A DNA stretch of 64,000 bases from Halodesulfovibrio aestuarii. Its GTDB lineage: Bacteria; Desulfobacterota; Desulfovibrionia; Desulfovibrionales; Desulfovibrionaceae. The position numbers and the translations under genes were made by a program. The notes under the pieces were generated by a model. It made no database searches and was not told where the DNA came from. It saw only the letters and a list, made by a program, of their open reading frames with translations. Of this stretch, positions 63,929 to 64,000 are shown one piece after another. The DNA lies in assembly GCF_050571805.1 (NCBI RefSeq), contig NZ_CP192219.1; one strand, 5' to 3'. Position 1 is the stretch's first letter. Each line of letters starts with the position of its first letter.

Positions 63929-64000
63929 CTAGATAAGCCCTTTTTCTGCCTGTGCCTGAATTGCTGTAATGGCAACAGTGTTTACAATATCTGGTACGGT
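63929..64000 (-). CDS. pta: Phosphate acetyltransferase, C-terminal end only
   Basis: The last 23 codons and a TAG stop. The residues VPDIVNTVAITAIQAQAEKG match the conserved C-terminus of Pta, and the position before ackA agrees. The rest of the gene lies beyond the window end. Confidence 0.9.
   Translation of the reverse strand, partial: TVPDIVNTVAITAIQAQAEKGLI

Noticed and set aside
63030..63932. A 300-codon plus-strand frame opposite ackA
   Set aside because: Same reason: antisense to a certain gene with strongly biased codons.

Overview
The window looks like chromosome from a mesophilic marine sulfate reducer of the Desulfovibrionales, close to Halodesulfovibrio/Desulfovibrio. This is inferred from the 16S rRNA type, moderate GC, the futalosine menaquinone gene, the archaeal-type start of the shikimate pathway fused to a trp operon, and the lactate-oxidation/acetate cluster (LUD proteins, DRTGG protein, AckA, Pta) known from Desulfovibrio. 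No phage, insertion sequence or CRISPR array was seen.

Layout. 1-0.9 kb: 3' part of a PhoR-like sensor kinase. 1.3-4.4 kb: polar amino-acid ABC transporter with an internal terminator after the binding protein. 4.4-10.2 kb: complete rRNA operon (16S, tRNA-Ile, tRNA-Ala, 23S, 5S) with tandem promoters, processing stems and a terminator. 10.4-14.2 kb: YheO-type regulator followed by RidA, an SDF-family symporter and a UPF0597/L-cysteine desulfidase-like protein, probably an amino-acid (cysteine or serine type) uptake and deamination module. 14.2-19.9 kb: HEAT protein, a leader RNA candidate, a 54-residue protein, UbiE, DUF2065, a UDP-sugar dehydrogenase, a TusA-like gene with an in-frame TGA (probable selenoprotein), futalosine hydrolase and a polyprenyl diphosphate synthase, so a menaquinone-flavoured cluster. 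20.1-25.3 kb: purL, threonine aldolase, AraC regulator. 25.4-37.3 kb (minus strand): twelve-gene aromatic supra-operon, ADTH synthase - DHQ synthase II - pheA - aroA - tyrA - trpEGDCFBA. 37.9-41 kb: nitroreductase/HxlR pair, fumarase, two identical tRNA-Phe genes. 41.1-49.6 kb: type I secretion system with a LapG-type protease and a membrane receptor carrying a degenerate HD-GYP domain. 49.7-53.8 kb: unknown protein, CpxAR-like two-component system, beta-hydroxyacid dehydrogenase. 54.1-58.1 kb: two near-identical chemoreceptors. 58.4-64 kb: LutB-LutA fusion, LutC, DRTGG protein, AckA and the last codons of Pta.

Three observations stand out. (1) At 17836-18063 a gene missed by ordinary ORF calling reads through TGA at the position of the catalytic cysteine of TusA; a hairpin with the spacing of a bacterial SECIS follows it, and the frame ends in an ATGA overlap with mqnB. 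(2) The last codons of tyrA contain three consecutive Trp codons followed by a 9-nt segment that can pair with the 5' arm of an intrinsic terminator in front of trpE; this is the architecture of a trp attenuator whose leader peptide is the C-terminus of an enzyme of the same pathway. It would let tryptophan control the trp half without shutting the common and Phe/Tyr half. (3) The Lap-like adhesin system uses a pseudo-HD-GYP receptor in the place of LapD.
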